Origin: Methylocystis sp. SC2
GTDB lineage: Bacteria; Pseudomonadota; Alphaproteobacteria; Rhizobiales; Beijerinckiaceae
Assembly (NCBI RefSeq): GCF_000304315.1
Contig: NC_018485.1
Coordinates: forward strand, 1,830,501-1,894,500
Direction of reading: 5' to 3'
DNA: 64,000 bases
In this document: positions 9,191 to 18,094 of the stretch, one piece after another
Layout: every line of letters starts with the position of its first letter
How positions within the stretch are numbered: the first letter of the stretch is position 1
The notes under the pieces: generated by a model
Databases searched by the model: none
What the model was told of the DNA's origin: nothing
The model's input: the letters and a program-made list of their open reading frames with translations, nothing else
Made by a program: the position numbers and the translations under genes

Positions 9191-9694
9191 ATGTTCTCAG
9201 CTCTCAAAAACTTCATCAACGACCTCACCGGCGAGACCGAGCGGCCCAAGGCCTTCGAGGCCGCCGACTATCAGCTGGCCGCCGCCGCGCTGCTCGTCCA
9301 TATCGCCTCGGTCGACGGCGAATTCGACGCCAAGGAAAGGGCGCGCATTCATCAGCTCGTCGAGGCGCGTTTCGGCCTTCAAGGCGACGCGGCGGCCGAA
9401 CTGATCGACTCCGCGCAGGAGAGCGAGCGCGACGCCGTCGACCTCTATCGCTTTACCAGCGTGCTGAAGCGCCGGCTCGATGAGGACGGGCGCCGGCAGA
9501 TCGTCGGCATGCTCTGGGACATGGCGCATGCCGACGGCGCCGTTCACGAATTCGAGGAGAACGTCGTCTGGCGCGTCGCCGAATTGCTGGGCGTCTCGAC
9601 GCGCGAACGCGTCGAGCTGCGCCGCGAGTTCCGCGACGCCGCCGCGCCGGCCCCAACCGGTCCCTGGTCGCCGAGCGAGGATGGCGACCAGTGA
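9191..9694 (+). CDS. TerB-like tellurite-resistance-family protein (COG4103 type)
   Basis: The 167-residue alpha-helical protein has the two TerB repeats: AALLVHIASVDGEFDAKERA (about residues 33-53) and MLWDMAHADGAVHEFEENV (about 105-125). Both carry the conserved Asp/Glu pattern of this metal-binding fold. The ATG at 9191 is preferred over an upstream frame extension, because homologues start at MFxALKxFI and the extension is Pro/Ser-rich. Function in this stand-alone family is unknown; most are stress-associated. The stop overlaps the GTG start of the following SDR gene (GTGA), so they form an operon. Confidence 0.82.
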   Translation: MFSALKNFINDLTGETERPKAFEAADYQLAAAALLVHIASVDGEFDAKERARIHQLVEARFGLQGDAAAELIDSAQESERDAVDLYRFTSVLKRRLDEDGRRQIVGMLWDMAHADGAVHEFEENVVWRVAELLGVSTRERVELRREFRDAAAPAPTGPWSPSEDGDQ

Positions 9695-10476
9695 CGCGCC
9701 CCGTCACGGTCATCACCGGCGCGTCCGACGGCATCGGGGCGGCGCTCGCCCGCGTCTTCGCCGCCAACGGCCATGAGCTCGCGCTCGTCGCCCGTCGCGG
9801 CGAGCGGCTGGAGGCGCTGGCCGACGAAATCGCCGCCAATGGCGCCGTCCGCCCGCTTCCCGTCGAACTCGATGTCGCAACCGAGGGCGCCGCGGACGCT
9901 CTTTCGGCGCGCTTGGCGGAGGCCGGCGCCGCCCCGCAATTCCTGGTGAACAACGCGGGATTTGGCCTCCTGGGCCGGGCCATCGACCTCGACGCCGCCG
10001 AGCAGCTCGCGATGCTCGACCTGAATACGCGCGCACTGACCGCGCTGACCTTGCGCTTTCTGCCGTCAATCGTCGCGGCGAAGGGCGGCGTGCTTAACGT
10101 CGCCTCGGTCGCGGCCTTCATGCCGGGGCCGGGCTTCGCCGTCTATTACGCCACCAAGGCCTATGTGCGTTCGCTCAGCGAAGCGCTTTCACAGGAATTG
10201 AAACCGCTGGGGGTGAAGGTCGCCTGCCTGTGCCCCGGTCCCGTGCAGACCGGCTTCCAGGCGCGGGCCGGCCTCGATTTCTCGGGCATGATGGGCGCGA
10301 TGAAGCCGGCGATGCTGCCGGCGGCGGAAGTGGCCCGCCAGGGCTATGAGGGCTTGATGGCCGGCAAGCGCATCATCGTGCCGGGCCTCGTCAACCGCAT
10401 GTTCGTCTGGGGCTCGGCGGCCGCGCCGCGCGCGCTGCTGCTGCCGTTGCTCGCGACGGCCCAGAAGCGGCGCTGA
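9691..10476 (+). CDS. Short-chain dehydrogenase/reductase (DltE/YqjQ type)
   Basis: The 261-residue classical SDR has the NAD(P)-binding loop TGASDGIGAALARVFA near the N-terminus, NNAGFG, the catalytic Ser region NVASVAAFMP and the active-site YYATKAYV (Tyr, Lys). An Arg pair after beta-2 (LVARRGERL) suggests NADPH. The start is GTG at 9691, overlapping the upstream stop. Substrate unknown. Confidence 0.88.
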   Translation: MTRPVTVITGASDGIGAALARVFAANGHELALVARRGERLEALADEIAANGAVRPLPVELDVATEGAADALSARLAEAGAAPQFLVNNAGFGLLGRAIDLDAAEQLAMLDLNTRALTALTLRFLPSIVAAKGGVLNVASVAAFMPGPGFAVYYATKAYVRSLSEALSQELKPLGVKVACLCPGPVQTGFQARAGLDFSGMMGAMKPAMLPAAEVARQGYEGLMAGKRIIVPGLVNRMFVWGSAAAPRALLLPLLATAQKRR

Positions 10477-10552
10477 CGCCGCCGGCGAAAACTGTCCGGC
10501 GGCCACGGCTTCGGCAAGGCTCAGCTGGCCGCCTTTGCTTACGGGAAGCGCT

Positions 10553-11314
10553 CTAGCCAGTTTTTATAATATCGACTGCAGATTTCAAAGGGTCGGTTGG
10601 AACAGTGAAGAATCCCTGGAACGGCCGATCGAGCTCCACCAGCAGAAAGATCGCCCCCGACACGCATAAGGAGGCCGTAACAAGCCCAAGCGCCGCTGTC
10701 CAATGATGGTGCGAAATGACGCCGAAATTAAAGAAAACCGTCACGAGCAGAGCGATCAGGAATATGACCACCTCCAGCGGTATATTGGCGTTCAAGTCGT
10801 TATATATTTTCCATCTTATGCCGGAAATTTCTTGGGTTAAATTAAGCGCGGCGGTCTTCGCCCATGATTTTTTCTCATCTTTCGCTTCTAAAGTGAGCAC
10901 GGCTTCTCGAAATGAATCGATCTTGGCTTTTTTAAAAGCCTCCTTTTGATCGATGTTATTGCCGCTCGCGACCTGCAAGAGATCAATCTGACCCTGCACA
11001 GTGCGTATGATTTTTGTTCTCGCTTCGTTGGCTTCGTCGCCAAACAAATCCAACACGCGATGCAACAAAACAACCTTTGACGCTTGCGTTCTGACCTCGT
11101 CAACCTTCTTATCGAAATTGTTTTTTGCCGTTACCAATAAAAAACCGAGGCATACCGCAAGCAGTGAAGCAATCATATTTCTCACGGCTTTGAATTGATC
11201 CCTGGATATGCCGTCGAGCCAGCTCTCTTTCAGACGTAAAGTAATAGAAAATCCAAAAATGCCTGCAAGCAACGTTGCAAAAAAGGTTACTATAGCTATA
11301 TCAACGCTATTCAC
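10553..11314 (-). CDS. DUF4239 (bestrophin-like) membrane protein
   Basis: The 253-residue protein has hydrophobic segments at about residues 5-25 and 45-62 and a pair near 183-230. Between them is a soluble helical domain with a charged core (ASKVVLLHRVLDLFGDEANE). The C-terminal LDRPFQGFFTVPTDPLKSAV is diagnostic of DUF4239/bestrophin-like proteins. Function is uncertain, possibly channel-like. Base composition is more AT-rich than the neighbours, suggesting transfer. Confidence 0.75.
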   Translation of the reverse strand: MNSVDIAIVTFFATLLAGIFGFSITLRLKESWLDGISRDQFKAVRNMIASLLAVCLGFLLVTAKNNFDKKVDEVRTQASKVVLLHRVLDLFGDEANEARTKIIRTVQGQIDLLQVASGNNIDQKEAFKKAKIDSFREAVLTLEAKDEKKSWAKTAALNLTQEISGIRWKIYNDLNANIPLEVVIFLIALLVTVFFNFGVISHHHWTAALGLVTASLCVSGAIFLLVELDRPFQGFFTVPTDPLKSAVDIIKTG

Positions 11315-11442
11315 GAGTATTTCCTCCGCAGGATCCTACCCGGTAAGTACGCCTTTTTTCAGAAGCCGCCCAGACCTTCGTCTGGCCGAAGCGATCCCCG
11401 ACCGCCGGGAAATGCTAAATCCTAGCGCATACGACTGTTCGG

Positions 11443-11474
11443 AAACAAAAAAAGCGAGCCTCGCAGCCCGCTTT
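11443..11474 (-). terminator. Rho-independent terminator of rpmF
   Basis: On the minus strand AGCGGGC pairs with GCTCGCT across a short loop and is followed by TTTTTTTG. It lies 24 bases beyond the rpmF stop. Confidence 0.8.
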
Positions 11475-11497
11475 CATTTCCTCACGCGCCGGCGCGA

Positions 11498-11686
11498 TTA
11501 TTCCTCGACGGATTTCGGCTTCAGCACCTGACGGCCGCGATACATGCCGGACTTGAGGTCGACATGATGCGGCCGGCGAAGTTCGCCGGAATCCTTGTCC
11601 TCGATATAGGTCGGCGCCTTGAGGGCGTCGGCGGAGCGACGGAAGCCTCGCTTCATCGGCGAGGTCTTTCTTTTCGGAACGGCCAT
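11498..11686 (-). CDS. rpmF: 50S ribosomal protein L32
   Basis: The 62-residue basic protein begins [20 protein letters not shown] and has the alphaproteobacterial L32 length. The zinc-binding cysteines of some L32 forms are absent, as is usual in this class ([16 protein letters not shown]). It is a structural part of the large ribosomal subunit. A terminator follows directly. Confidence 0.97.
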   Translation of the reverse strand: MAVPKRKTSPMKRGFRRSADALKAPTYIEDKDSGELRRPHHVDLKSGMYRGRQVLKPKSVEE

Positions 11687-11823
11687 TTATTCTCTCTCTA
11701 AACGAAGGCCGCGGGCGGGAGCGCCGCGCGGCGGAAACTGGCGTTGCGCCTATACGCCAAATCTCGCCCCATGGCTACCCCGGCGACGGCTTTTACACGG
11801 GCGATGGGGCCTGCGGCTTTCCC

Positions 11824-12828
11824 CTATTGGACGGCGGCAGGTGGGACGGGAGCGCTCGCCGCCTTGTCATAGGCGTTCTTTTCGCTGCCTGACAGCATCG
11901 CCGGATCTTCCTCGATGAGCTGCTTTCCGCCGCGATCGTCGGTGGGCCGCGCGGCGACGGGCGCCGCCGCCAGGCCGGTCTGATGCGCGAGCCAGCTTCG
12001 CCAGTGATCGGCGGAGCCGTTGAACGTGTTCTGGTCCACTGCGCCGGTGATGCCCGGCACGCGCCCGTCCGAGCGATACTGCCAAAAAGTCCATTTGCGG
12101 TCGCCGTAACGCACCTGTGGGTGATATTTCGTCGAGCGCACCCAGATCGGATATTCGGACAGCGCGTCGGAGTGCAGAATCGCCTGATAGAAGTCGACCG
12201 AGGAATAGATGATCGGCTTCTTGCCGTAATGGCGCTCCATCTGCGTGAGCATGTCCTTCATGTCGCGCAGCACTTCCTCGCGATAGAGCGTGCGCTTGCA
12301 GGTTCCCGACGTCGGCGTCGCCTCGACATCGAGCACGGGCGGCAGCGCGTCGGGCTCATTCGGCACGACGCTGGCGAAATTGCCGATCTCTTCATGCGGC
12401 TGGCGGCACCAGTAAACGAAGTGATAGGCGCCGCGCGGCACGCCGGCCGCCTTCGCCGCCGCCCAATTGTAGGCGAATTTCGAATCGACCCGGTCGCCGC
12501 CTTCCGTGGCCTTGATGAAGGCGAAGGAGACGCCCGCGTCCTTGACCTGCTCCCAGTCGATATTGCCCTGATATTTCGAGACGTCGATGCCGTGGACGGC
12601 GAATTCGGCGCTGCGCGTCGCCGGAAATTTATGCAGATCCGACTCCGGCACGGCGTAGGCGAGAAAGCTCGGGTCGCGCTTGGGATTGATCAGCGGCGCG
12701 CTGGTCTGGAACCGCGGCCGGCGCGAGAAGCTCGGGTCATAGGAGCTGCCGCAGCCCGCGAGCGTCGTCGCCAGGGCGGCGCAGACCAGGGCGGCGGAAA
12801 TCAGCGAAAAAAATTTCAACGGGCGCAT
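11824..12828 (-). CDS. GH25-family lysozyme lipoprotein
   Basis: The 334-residue secreted muramidase has a signal peptide at residues 1-25 ending in the lipobox LAGC, so it is anchored as a lipoprotein. The GH25 domain starts at HGIDVSKYQGNIDWEQVK (Asp of DxSxyQG). It continues with FAFIKATEGG, GAYHFVYW, PPVLDVEAT (catalytic Asp/Glu) and KWTFWQYRSDG. It cleaves the MurNAc-GlcNAc bond of peptidoglycan and probably serves wall remodelling. A Pro/Ala-rich tail follows. Confidence 0.93.
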   Translation of the reverse strand: MRPLKFFSLISAALVCAALATTLAGCGSSYDPSFSRRPRFQTSAPLINPKRDPSFLAYAVPESDLHKFPATRSAEFAVHGIDVSKYQGNIDWEQVKDAGVSFAFIKATEGGDRVDSKFAYNWAAAKAAGVPRGAYHFVYWCRQPHEEIGNFASVVPNEPDALPPVLDVEATPTSGTCKRTLYREEVLRDMKDMLTQMERHYGKKPIIYSSVDFYQAILHSDALSEYPIWVRSTKYHPQVRYGDRKWTFWQYRSDGRVPGITGAVDQNTFNGSADHWRSWLAHQTGLAAAPVAARPTDDRGGKQLIEEDPAMLSGSEKNAYDKAASAPVPPAAVQ

Positions 12829-12880
12829 TTCTCCAGATTATCCCGCAGGCGGTAACGGAGCGTAAACGCGCCGACGCGCC

Positions 12881-14293
12881 TCAGCCCAAATGGAACCACA
12901 AACTGGCGATTGTAAGGAAGGCCCCGTAGCCGACCACATCGGTGATGGTGGTCACGAAAGGCCCCGAAGCGACCGCAGGATCGAACTTGAGCTTGTCGAA
13001 GGCGAGCGGCACGACGATTCCGCCCAAGGCGCCCGCAACGAGATTCGTGAACATCGCCATGGCTATCACTGGCCCAAGTCCAACATTATGGAACCAGTTG
13101 GCGGCGACGATGCCGGTCACGAGGCCAAAGGCCGCGCCATTGACCGCGCCGATGGCCAGCTCCCTGAGAATAATCCGCAGGGCGTTGGCGCGGGTCAGCT
13201 CGCGGGTGGCGAGCGCCCGCACGGCGACGGTCATGGTCTGGGTCGCGGAATTGCCGCCCTGTCCCGCGACGATCGGTCCGAGCACCGCCAGCGCCACCAT
13301 TTGCTCCAGCTGCGACTGAAAGGTCTTGAGCACGCTGGAGGTGATGAAGGCGGTCAGCATATTGACCGAGAGCCAGGTGAAGCGGCTCCGCGCGATCCAC
13401 CAGAAATTGTCGGTCAGCTCTTCTTCGGGGTTCACGCCGCCGAGCGCCAGGATCTCGTCCGAGGCCTGCTCCTGAATGACGTCGACGATGTCGTCGATGG
13501 TGAGAACGCCGACGAGCCGTTCGGATTCATCCACAACCGGAACCGAGACGAGATTGTAGCGCTCGAAGAGCCGCGCCGCCTCGGCGCCGTCCTCGGTCGC
13601 ATTCACCCGCCGCCGATCCTCCTGCATGATCTCGTCGAGCCGCGCGCTTGGCTTGGCCCGCACCAGAGCGTCGAGAAAAACGGTCCCCAGCAAACGGTAG
13701 CCGGGATCGACGACGAAAACTTCGAAGAAGTTTTCGGGCAGATTCTCTTCGCCGCTCTCGCGAAAAAAATCGAGCACGCGCCCCGCCGTCCAGAACGGCG
13801 GCGCGGCGACAAAAGTCGTCTGCATCAGGCGCCCGGCGGAATCCTCGGGATAGTCCAGCGAGCGGCGCAGGACGATCCGCTCTTGCGCCGGGAGAGCGTC
13901 GAGGACCTCCGCCTGTTCTTTCGGCTCCAGACCTTCGAGAATGGCGACGGCGTCGTCGCTTTCGAGTTCGCGCACGCCCTCGATGAGCGTCTCGACCGGA
14001 AGTTCCTCGAGGATGTCCTCGCGGGTCGCTTCGCCGACCTCCATCAGGGCCGTAAAGTCGAAGTCCGCGCCCATCAGCTCCACGAGGCGCGGTCGCGCTT
14101 CGTGGCTTAGGAGCTCCAGCAGGGCGCCAAGATCCGCCTCATGCAGGTCGCCGACGAGTTCGTGAATCCGCTCCGAGTCGCCCAGCGCGATCGCGCCTTC
14201 GACGTCCAGAACGAATTCCCGGCTGAGAGACGCCTCTCCGCCGTCGCGGAAGTCCTCGGCGGGGGGCGCCGTATCTTCATGATCGAGCGGCAT
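12881..14293 (-). CDS. mgtE: Magnesium transporter MgtE
   Basis: The 470-residue protein has the full MgtE layout. A helical N domain carries LLSHEARPRLVELMG and the repeats LEGLEPKEQAEVLDALPAQE; two CBS domains follow (VDPGYRLLGTVFLDALVRAK and VSVPVVDESERLVGVLTIDD). Five membrane helices at the C-terminus include GPIVAGQGGNSATQTMTVAV and a terminal block PFVTTITDVVGYGAFL with the pore Asp. It imports Mg2+ (or Co2+), gated by Mg2+ binding to the cytosolic domains. It is divergent from the deacetylase gene. Confidence 0.95.
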   Translation of the reverse strand: MPLDHEDTAPPAEDFRDGGEASLSREFVLDVEGAIALGDSERIHELVGDLHEADLGALLELLSHEARPRLVELMGADFDFTALMEVGEATREDILEELPVETLIEGVRELESDDAVAILEGLEPKEQAEVLDALPAQERIVLRRSLDYPEDSAGRLMQTTFVAAPPFWTAGRVLDFFRESGEENLPENFFEVFVVDPGYRLLGTVFLDALVRAKPSARLDEIMQEDRRRVNATEDGAEAARLFERYNLVSVPVVDESERLVGVLTIDDIVDVIQEQASDEILALGGVNPEEELTDNFWWIARSRFTWLSVNMLTAFITSSVLKTFQSQLEQMVALAVLGPIVAGQGGNSATQTMTVAVRALATRELTRANALRIILRELAIGAVNGAAFGLVTGIVAANWFHNVGLGPVIAMAMFTNLVAGALGGIVVPLAFDKLKFDPAVASGPFVTTITDVVGYGAFLTIASLWFHLG

Positions 14294-14364
14294 GGGCGGT
14301 CCCGCGCTATATTATGGTCGCGCTCTTAACCCGAGGGCGCGAGAAATCAAACCGGCAAGCCGTC

Positions 14365-15333
14365 ATGACCGCCATTTTTCTACTGTTGAAAAGATCTGAG
14401 GCGCCCGTCGCCGCTCCCCTCCTGCGGTTCGCGCTCATGCTGCTGGCGGCTTTGGCGGCCGCCGGCGGTCTTAATGCGCCGCCCGCCGCCGCCGCGGAAC
14501 GGACCTGCGGACCCGACGCGCTCGGCGTGTCCCGCGTCGTCGAAATCGACCGCTCCAAGGGAACGGCGGTCGGCCTGCAAAGCTATCCGCGCACGCTCGA
14601 TTTGCGCGATCATGAGGTGGTGCTGACGTTCGATGACGGACCGGCGTCTCCCACGCCGCAAGTGCTCGACGCGCTCGCCAAGGAATGCGCGCGCGTGACC
14701 TTCTTTCTGATCGGCCGGAATGCGGAAAGCCTGCCTGCTCTGGTGAAGCGCGCCGCCGCGGACGGCCACACCATCGCTCACCATTCCTACAGCCATCCGG
14801 ACAAGACCCTGAGGCTCATGAGCGAGGACGCCGCCAAGGCCGACATCGACAAGGGGATCACCGCCGTGAATAAGGCGCTCGGCGCGACGGCAGCGCCCTT
14901 CTTCCGCTTTCCCGGCTTCGCCGATACGCCCGCGCTCGTCGCCGACCTCACGTCGCGCGGCTACACGATTTTCGGCTCGGATTTGTGGGCCTCGGACTGG
15001 TCGCATATGACGCCCAAGGCCGAACTCGATCTCGTGCTGTCGCGGCTTGAAAAGAACCGCAAGGGAATCGTGCTCTTCCATGATTCGCAGGCGATCACCG
15101 CGCAGATGCTGCCCGAATTCCTGCGCGAACTGAAAAAACGCGGCTATTCGCTTGTCCACATGGTTCCGGGCGACGCGCCGACCCCGATCGTCGCCGCCGG
15201 CCCGGATTGGACCTCGACGACAGAGCCGATCATCGCCAAGACGCTTGGGCCAAAGGCGAAGCAGGCGCCGAAGGAGCATGGCCATGAGCATGAGTCTGGC
15301 GCGCAAGAGGCGCCCAAATCCGGCGCGCCTTAG
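14365..15333 (+). CDS. Secreted polysaccharide deacetylase (CE4)
   Basis: About 322 residues from the ATG at 14365; the open frame extends to 14314, but the later start places a signal peptide (residues about 20-45, ending AAAAE) sensibly. The NodB domain shows motif 1 LTFDDGPAS (catalytic Asp, metal Asp), motif 2 HTIAHHSYSHPD (metal His pair), motif 3 FFRFPGFADTP and motif 5 IVLFHDSQ. It probably removes acetyl groups from peptidoglycan or an exopolysaccharide outside the cytoplasm. The C-terminal 40 residues are His/Lys/Ala-rich and disordered. Confidence 0.9.
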   Translation: MTAIFLLLKRSEAPVAAPLLRFALMLLAALAAAGGLNAPPAAAAERTCGPDALGVSRVVEIDRSKGTAVGLQSYPRTLDLRDHEVVLTFDDGPASPTPQVLDALAKECARVTFFLIGRNAESLPALVKRAAADGHTIAHHSYSHPDKTLRLMSEDAAKADIDKGITAVNKALGATAAPFFRFPGFADTPALVADLTSRGYTIFGSDLWASDWSHMTPKAELDLVLSRLEKNRKGIVLFHDSQAITAQMLPEFLRELKKRGYSLVHMVPGDAPTPIVAAGPDWTSTTEPIIAKTLGPKAKQAPKEHGHEHESGAQEAPKSGAP

Positions 15334-15467
15334 CGCGATGTGATCGGGAGGCGCGCTCCAAGGCTGCGCGAGGCGCCCGCCTAGATCACGCTGCTTTTTG
15401 GCGGAATCGCCAAATGCGGCGCGATCGAATTCCAAAGTTTGGAGCGCGTTCGTTCGCGAGCCGCGCT

Positions 15468-16346
15468 CTACCCGCTGCGATCGCAAATATAGGCGCTCTT
15501 TGAACCCCAGCAGGCGCCGCTCTTGTATACGTTTCCGAGATTTTTGCCGCCCAGCGCCACAGACCAGCTTTTTCCCCTGGCCGGAGCAAGCGTCAGCGTC
15601 TGACCGGAATATTGGAAGACCACCGCGCCGCCTTTTCGCGAGATCTGACAAGCGCCGCTGTTGAGCACGCGTCCCGAAATTCTGACGTAGCATTTGCCGC
15701 TTCGCGCTTCGGACGCGGGCGGCTCCTGATCAGCCGCGACATTCGCCGTCGCCGCCGACTCCTCCTGCTCCCCGCGGCGCGCCGATCTGCGCTTTCCCCC
15801 GAGGCCGTCGTTGAGAAATTCCGGCTGGAGTTCGAGGTTCGCGATGGATGCGGCGAGAGGGTTCGACGCTTGAGCGCCCGGCGCCGATTCCGCGCCTACC
15901 TGCGCCGATGCGGCGCGTTCTGGCGTCGCTGACGGCGCCACCGGCCCGGCGATGATGGAAGGCGGCTGTTCCTGCGAACGCAAATTGGCGGCCGGCGCGC
16001 CCGAACGCGCTTGGCTCGGCGCCCCGCGCGGCGCGGGAGGCGCGATTTTTTGAGGCCTCATCGAATCCGCCGGCGCGCCATTCTGCGGAAGCTCTCCCCA
16101 GAAGGCGGAGCCGACGACGATCGCGGAGCCGACGACGACAAGCGCCGCGGCGCCAATGTAGAAGAAGCGCTCGACCCTTTCAAAATTGCGATCGGACGCC
16201 GTCGCGTAGGACTGGCGGCGCGAACCCGCCGGCCGCGGCGACGCCGCGCGCCAATCGCCTTCGATATCATGCCAGGCGTAGCGGGCGCGCGTCTCGATAG
16301 TGTCGGCCTTTGGCGGCGGCCTGCGGTCTCTTAACGACACAGCCAT
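15468..16346 (-). CDS. Hypothetical membrane-anchored protein with Cys-containing C-terminal domain
   Basis: The 292-residue protein has one membrane helix at about residues 60-82 (FFYIGAAALVVVGSAIVVGS), then a long Ala/Pro-rich linker to about residue 210. A small C-terminal domain holds CYVRISGRVLNSGACQISRK and a final CWGSKSAYICDRSG, whose four cysteines could form two disulfides in the periplasm. I do not recognise a named family. Length and order resemble alphaproteobacterial envelope proteins of unknown function. Confidence 0.7.
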   Translation of the reverse strand: MAVSLRDRRPPPKADTIETRARYAWHDIEGDWRAASPRPAGSRRQSYATASDRNFERVERFFYIGAAALVVVGSAIVVGSAFWGELPQNGAPADSMRPQKIAPPAPRGAPSQARSGAPAANLRSQEQPPSIIAGPVAPSATPERAASAQVGAESAPGAQASNPLAASIANLELQPEFLNDGLGGKRRSARRGEQEESAATANVAADQEPPASEARSGKCYVRISGRVLNSGACQISRKGGAVVFQYSGQTLTLAPARGKSWSVALGGKNLGNVYKSGACWGSKSAYICDRSG

Positions 16347-16822
16347 GCTTCCCTCTCCGGGCGCCGTCGAACCAAAAGAGCGGCGTCGAACGCCTCGCGT
16401 CTGCGCACAGGGCGCGCGGCGCGCTCATTTGCGAAGATCGAGCAGGCGGCTTGCACTGACCAAGCGCCAGCGCGACGATATTGCATCGGGGAATGTGGCT
16501 GATGTTTGCCCGCTGCGGCGCCGCAATCGGCCGTGCGCGCTTGGGGCGCTTTTAGGCGCAAAGGTCGTTTTCGTAGAACTTCTTGCTGCGGGTTGGCCTG
16601 CTCACATAGAAACCTGCTCATCCGACCCTTGGCGGTCAAGCAGCGAAGCCACTCCCTAGGAATTCGCCATCAGGAATGCAGCAGAGTGCATAGATTAAAC
16701 GAATGAATAGCATTCATTCTTTCTAATTTTCAATTGATTGGGGCTGCACACATATTAGGTCCATGCGCTTGGCGCGGCGGAGATTACGCCAGTTTGTCGA
16801 AGCGACTGAAAGGATCGAGACA
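16347..16822. other. Intergenic region with one palindromic operator
   Basis: About 476 bases. The left part is GC-rich with no convincing gene. The right part, from about 16680, turns AT-rich and promoter-like and contains the palindrome listed at 16701-16719, about 100 bases before the small secreted protein gene. Confidence 0.45.
16701..16719. promoter_or_regulatory. Perfect palindrome GAATGAATAGCATTCATTC
   Basis: Two 8-bp arms (GAATGAAT / ATTCATTC) separated by AGC, embedded in an AT-rich segment. The form suits a TetR-family dimer site. No TetR gene is visible nearby, so the regulator is unknown. The nearest downstream gene on the plus strand starts at 16823. Confidence 0.5.
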
Positions 16823-17068
16823 ATGTCCCGCTTGCTTGCCCTGACCACCGTGCTTGCCAGTGCGCTGGCCTTCAGCGCGCCTGCCGCCGCCTTCCACCTC
16901 TTCGACGACGTCGGCGACAATCGGAGCCTGAATTGCGAAATGAAGGCGAAAGATCGCTACGCCGCCGCCTGCGATCCGGCGCGCCGCGCCGGCGCCCCGG
17001 CGAAGCGTCAGGGCTATAACTGGCCGGATCAGCGCTATTACGGCCATTCCGGACTGATGTTTGACTGA
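16823..17068 (+). CDS. Small secreted hypothetical protein
   Basis: About 81 residues from MSRLLALTTVLASALAFSAP, a clean signal peptide cleaved after AAAF or near it. The mature part is about 60 residues with two cysteines (LNCEMK, AACDPA) and an aromatic, Gly-rich end (GYNWPDQRYYGHSG). The frame is open 60 bases further upstream, but the internal start gives the signal peptide. No family recognised. Palindromic site upstream. Confidence 0.6.
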   Translation: MSRLLALTTVLASALAFSAPAAAFHLFDDVGDNRSLNCEMKAKDRYAAACDPARRAGAPAKRQGYNWPDQRYYGHSGLMFD

Positions 17069-17103
17069 GCGTTCGCGCGCGGCTGCAACAAAGAAACGGA
17101 AGT

Positions 17104-17124
17104 GGCGGGCGCCGATGACCCGCC
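17104..17124. terminator. Possible stem-loop GGCGGG...CCCGCC after the small secreted protein gene
   Basis: Six-base arms with a nine-base loop, 36 bases beyond the stop at 17068. There is no clean T run, so termination is only possible. Confidence 0.35.
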
Positions 17125-17165
17125 CCTTCGACTTACTAAATCTCTGCTGAAAAGCCGATGGCTCT

Positions 17166-17250
17166 TGGTGCGGCCGAGAGGACTCGAACCTCCACTGGTT
17201 GCCCAACTAGCACCTCAAGCTAGCGCGTCTACCAATTCCGCCACGGCCGC
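17166..17250 (-). tRNA. tRNA-Leu (anticodon GAG), CCA encoded
   Basis: The minus strand reads an 85-nt cloverleaf beginning GCGGCCGTGGCGGAATTGG. Acceptor arms GCGGCCG/CGGCCGC pair fully, followed by discriminator A and an encoded CCA. The anticodon stem CTAGC/GCTAG holds loop TTGAGGT, giving GAG. A long variable arm and TTCGAGTCC T-loop are present. It decodes CUC/CUU leucine codons. Confidence 0.95.
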
Positions 17251-17359
17251 AAGGACGCTCCGCTTAACGCGAAGCGCCGGCGCGCTGCGTCTAACAAATC
17301 GGCTCCCGGATGACAAGCGGACCGACGCTTAGGACCTCGGTTTGGTGTAAAGTGACGCG

Positions 17360-18094
17360 ATGAGCCAAGCCGCCTGCCCTCCCGCGCCCGCCGCTGATGC
17401 GGCGATGCGCGCGCCTATAGGCGCGCCGCCAGTCGAATGGCGCGTCAGCGACGATCTCGTCCCCTATGAGGAAGCTCTGGCCTTCATGGAGGCGCGCGCC
17501 GCCGCGATCGCCGCGGGCGAGGCGCGCGAATGCGTCTGGCTGCTGGAACATCCGCCGATCTATACTGCCGGCTCCTCGGCGAAAGAGCAGGATCTGCTCG
17601 AGGCGCGCTTTCCGGTCTATCGGACCGGACGCGGCGGGCAGTTCACCTATCACGGGCCCGGGCAGCGCGTCGCTTACGTCATGCTCGATCTGACCCGCCG
17701 CCGGCGCGACGTGCGCGCCTTCGTCTGCGCGCTTGAATCATGGATCATCGCGACGCTCGCCGATTTCGGCGTCACGGGCGAGCGGCGCGCGGCGCGCGTC
17801 GGCGTTTGGGTCGCGCGGCCGGAAAAGGCCAAAGGGCCTGGCGACGAGACGGCGGAAGACAAGATCGCCGCGATCGGCGTGCGGCTGCGGCAATGGGTGA
17901 GCTTTCATGGCGTCGCGCTCAATGTCGCGCCGGATCTGACGCATTTTTCCGGCATCGCGCCCTGCGGCGTGCGCGACGCGCATCTTGGCGTCACGAGCCT
18001 CGCGGACCTCGGAGTCGCGGCGGAATTGCGTTCCGTCGACGCCGCGCTGCGCAGGAATTTCGAGGCGATCTTCGGCGCGACGGACGACGTCTAG
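17360..18094 (+). CDS. lipB: Lipoyl(octanoyl) transferase
   Basis: LipB moves octanoate from acyl carrier protein to the lipoyl domains of 2-oxo-acid dehydrogenases and the glycine cleavage H protein. The 244-residue protein shows the family blocks [15 protein letters not shown], the conserved Lys in KIAAIGVR and the acyl-binding Cys in SGIAPCGV. The start at 17360 gives a 25-residue N-terminal tail before the domain. It is convergent with bioB, overlapping its end by four bases. Confidence 0.95.
   Translation: MSQAACPPAPAADAAMRAPIGAPPVEWRVSDDLVPYEEALAFMEARAAAIAAGEARECVWLLEHPPIYTAGSSAKEQDLLEARFPVYRTGRGGQFTYHGPGQRVAYVMLDLTRRRRDVRAFVCALESWIIATLADFGVTGERRAARVGVWVARPEKAKGPGDETAEDKIAAIGVRLRQWVSFHGVALNVAPDLTHFSGIAPCGVRDAHLGVTSLADLGVAAELRSVDAALRRNFEAIFGATDDV

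Noticed and set aside
14380..15693. 437-codon minus-strand frame over the polysaccharide deacetylase
   Set aside because: Antisense to a gene with all CE4 motifs.
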